Part shown: positions 6,301 to 7,278 of the stretch, piece after piece
How positions within the stretch are numbered: position 1 is the first letter of the stretch
Layout: every line of letters starts with the position of its first letter
From: Nanobdellota archaeon
GTDB lineage: Archaea; Nanobdellota; Nanobdellia; Pacearchaeales; GW2011-AR1
Assembly: GCA_018817905.1 (NCBI GenBank)
Contig: JAHISS010000041.1
Span: 1-7,278 of the forward strand
Reading direction: 5' to 3'
DNA length: 7,278 bases
Position numbers and translations under genes: made by a program
The notes under the pieces: model-generated
What the model was told of the DNA's origin: nothing
Databases searched by the model: none
What the model saw: only the letters and a program-made list of their open reading frames with translations

Positions 6301-7278
6301 TTCCTTGTTTAACGTAACCTGGACTGACGATGGTTCAATAGACACAGTTTACTTTGAAAGTAATTATTCTGGAGGTCCTGTAAATTACACGATGAGTAAC
6401 GCGACTTCAGATGTCTATAATTATTCAGTGGTTTTGCCTGCGGGAACGTTTTATTGGAAAAGTCACGCGAATGATACTTCTAATTTATGGAATTCTACTG
6501 ACAGCTGGATATTTACAATCTCTCAAGCGAGTTCCGAAGTTAATTTGACTTTAAATGAGACCGAAGAAAACATAACAATTAACGAAGGAGATTCAATCAG
6601 CTTAAACGTTACCTTAATTAGCGGCGAGGGAGATTTAAAACTTTACAATAACGGAACGCTGATAAATTCCGGAAGTTCTCCGATAGGAAACTCCACGACT
6701 TTTGATACAGCCGGCTTCTACAATATCACTGCAATCTACGAATCCACTCAAAATTATTCTTCCAGTTTTGAAACTTATTACGTCAATGTAACAGACATAA
6801 CTCCCCCTTTAGTTAGTTTTGAAAATCCAACAACAAACAGCGGGAATTATAATCAAAATGCAATTTGGGTTAATGTGACTGCAAGCGACGTAAGCAGTTC
6901 GTTAGACACAATTAAAATCTGGCTGTATAATTCGACAGGTCTTGCTAACAGTAGTTCTTCGGCTAGTTCGTCTTTGTTTGTTAACTTTACAAATCTCCCA
7001 GACGAAACCTATTATCTCAATGCTACGGCGAATGACACGCTTGGGAATTTAAATAACACAGAAACTAAAACGATAATCCTCGATAATTCTGCTCCGGGAG
7101 TAAGTATTGCTAATCCGTCGAACAACACAAACACCACCGACACTGGAATTGATGTGAATTACACGGCTTCAGATACTTATTTGCAAACTTGTTGGTATTC
7201 CAATGACACAATGTCCTTTAATACAACTCTTGCTAATTGCGCAAATATAACAACTGCTGTATGGAGCGAAGGCCAGCA
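3365..7278 (+). CDS. Giant secreted multidomain glycoprotein (LamG / parallel beta-helix / Ig-like), 3' end outside window
   Basis: The frame is open for at least 1304 codons with no stop or frameshift. Residues 1-25 form a Sec signal peptide (MMAGKYK, hydrophobic LLLILTLLV, likely cleavage near VSGA/S). About 66-275 is a LamG-like jellyroll (YFDGVNDNIDLG, FTLSSWI, WTHVVMTWNG, LYVNG, GTIDEVMIFNRSLSAGEI). About 318-402 is an Ig-like domain. About 410-850 is a right-handed parallel beta-helix of NosD/PbH1 type, starting GCQVISAPGTYYL and continuing NVIIDGKG with repeated 'NNxF' turns. About 862-957 looks like a carboxypeptidase-regulatory domain (AIENANVSIYN, TDSDGLATT). Four or more Ig-like domains follow to the edge. 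About 80 N-X-S/T sequons by eye indicate heavy N-glycosylation. It is probably a cell-surface adhesin or polysaccharide-binding protein. A membrane anchor or sorting signal should lie in the missing C-terminus. The in-frame TGA at 3317 and the lack of other start codons leave 3365 or 3368 as the start. Confidence 0.88.
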   Translation, partial: MMAGKYKLLLILTLLVSSFSVVSGASINVSFGAGTPLNDSTQTSTSIYVNLTVNASADHYSFIDFDNDLLLWMRMDDVNASGDPVDLSSHGNNGTKKSGAVINSTNGYFGNGTYFDGVNDNIDLGDTAGLNLTGSSFTLSSWINPAAAGHTGFILSKADSVTATRHYGIMLISGVLNTFTENNDLDSSGVTPLVGSWTHVVMTWNGTRKVLYVNGTYVNDWAGTPLSVGGQRLLVSCRNNGAGVDYCFNGTIDEVMIFNRSLSAGEIQSLYNSSAYSYENSFIELSESVHVFIGYGVDKFGDKNQTDARVVNVTADITLPEISMVYPQNTTYHHNVSALNYTASDENLASCWYSIDGGATNSSAVSCGINFTGITSVEGSNTWTVWANDSAGNENSSSITFTKEDWGTPITGCQVISAPGTYYLANNITPVGAAESRCIDINAGNVIIDGKGSSVVNLTYLSAYAFDVTSQTNVTIKNMPNITLGSGTQAFRLVSTVDVTLENITINQAGYWVVLSTSDINFTLKDSSLSNALSYGVYGVVTGATIEKNTFSDSTKPAIRTSGVWSGVVIDNNVFENGVLSSDYLDFSGNLTNVNFTNNIFRGFNASGEIGIVDADSSAYYANEIYIYNNSFYDNNLTNGEFFDIMNGEDIIFENNTFGPRDTDYNIGYFNIRLRGNITDAHVYGNNLNCTGRGHGIMFGGSTWGIIQNSEAYNNMVDSCSFGILFHGGSVNNTFREMNVTNSGVGFYVITNPVNNTAYNLKFDSCTYGIRFYTDSAAYGDVGFPSGNLLYNIIINNSGTDGLNFRNVSDGGNTVKDVLIENSGASDITAYLDSTNLFLVNASYDKSKTNIQDTSSITRKWYYRTNVTNSSGSAIENANVSIYNVSGNMQFSSLTDSDGLATTYEIIDYINLAGTRTYYSNYTINVSASGCEDSSQSYNVTANENNLLHSIVLDALSSSAPNWTLNQTSIVTTYSPTTLSLFNVTWTDDGSIDTVYFESNYSGGPVNYTMSNATSDVYNYSVVLPAGTFYWKSHANDTSNLWNSTDSWIFTISQASSEVNLTLNETEENITINEGDSISLNVTLISGEGDLKLYNNGTLINSGSSPIGNSTTFDTAGFYNITAIYESTQNYSSSFETYYVNVTDITPPLVSFENPTTNSGNYNQNAIWVNVTASDVSSSLDTIKIWLYNSTGLANSSSSASSSLFVNFTNLPDETYYLNATANDTLGNLNNTETKTIILDNSAPGVSIANPSNNTNTTDTGIDVNYTASDTYLQTCWYSNDTMSFNTTLANCANITTAVWSEGQ
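4382..4465 (+). repeat. Ig-like 'CWYS' module, copy 1
   Basis: Residues 340-367 read NYTASDENLASCWYS and on to a second Cys, C367. The two cysteines are 16 residues apart. The same 28-residue module recurs at 7157-7240 with identical cysteine spacing and near-identical DNA over its first 18 bases. The Cys pair is a likely disulfide across the Ig sandwich. Confidence 0.7.
7157..7240 (+). repeat. Ig-like 'CWYS' module, copy 2
   Basis: Residues 1265-1292 begin NYTASDTYLQTCWYS and end in C1292, again 16 residues after the first Cys (C1276). It is the last domain visible before the window edge and probably one of several such repeats that continue beyond it. Confidence 0.7.

Noticed and set aside
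1..7278. CRISPR array or rRNA/tRNA gene
   Set aside because: No regularly spaced repeats of 25-40 bp and no conserved rRNA or tRNA motif were seen on either strand.

Overview
The window looks archaeal and most probably comes from an AT-rich DPANN-type genome (Woesearchaeota/Pacearchaeota-like; the lineage is an inference). The evidence is an aIF1A translation factor, an archaea-specific GatD subunit of the Glu-tRNA(Gln) amidotransferase, and a very large secreted protein full of N-glycosylation sequons. In addition, three genes have a TATA-like box about 24-26 nt before the ATG and no Shine-Dalgarno leader, which is the layout of leaderless archaeal transcripts.

Layout. Positions 1-168 are the 5' part of an IS200/IS605-type insertion sequence: the first 36 codons of a minus-strand TnpA, plus two adjacent hairpins typical of the element's left end. 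Positions 169-674 carry no convincing gene but hold three stem-loops and one copy of a 29-bp dispersed repeat. Then come aIF1A (675-1040, +) and a small DUF2283-like protein (1089-1430, +). The latter meets tail-to-tail, with a 4-nt overlap, a minus-strand DUF4258-like small protein (1427-1762). That gene shares one base (TAATG) with the stop of gatD (1762-3036, -), so gatD and the small gene form a short coupled operon.

Between the divergent gatD and surface-protein genes (3037-3364) lies a 133-bp element with 21/22-nt terminal inverted repeats and flanking CTA triplets. It resembles a MITE with IS5/IS903-like ends. A second copy of the 29-bp repeat follows. From 3365 to the window end runs an unbroken reading frame of more than 1304 codons for a secreted multidomain glycoprotein: signal peptide, LamG-like jellyroll, Ig-like domain, right-handed parallel beta-helix, carboxypeptidase-regulatory-like domain, then several Ig-like domains. 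It is cut by the window edge.

Functionally the window mixes translation housekeeping (aIF1A, GatD) with accessory material (IS, MITE-like element, a possible toxin/antitoxin-like DUF pair, a cell-surface adhesin-like protein). The items most worth a second look are the DUF2283/DUF4258 pair wired to gatD, the inverted-repeat element between gatD and the surface gene, the dispersed 29-bp repeat, and the stem-loop cluster upstream of aIF1A.
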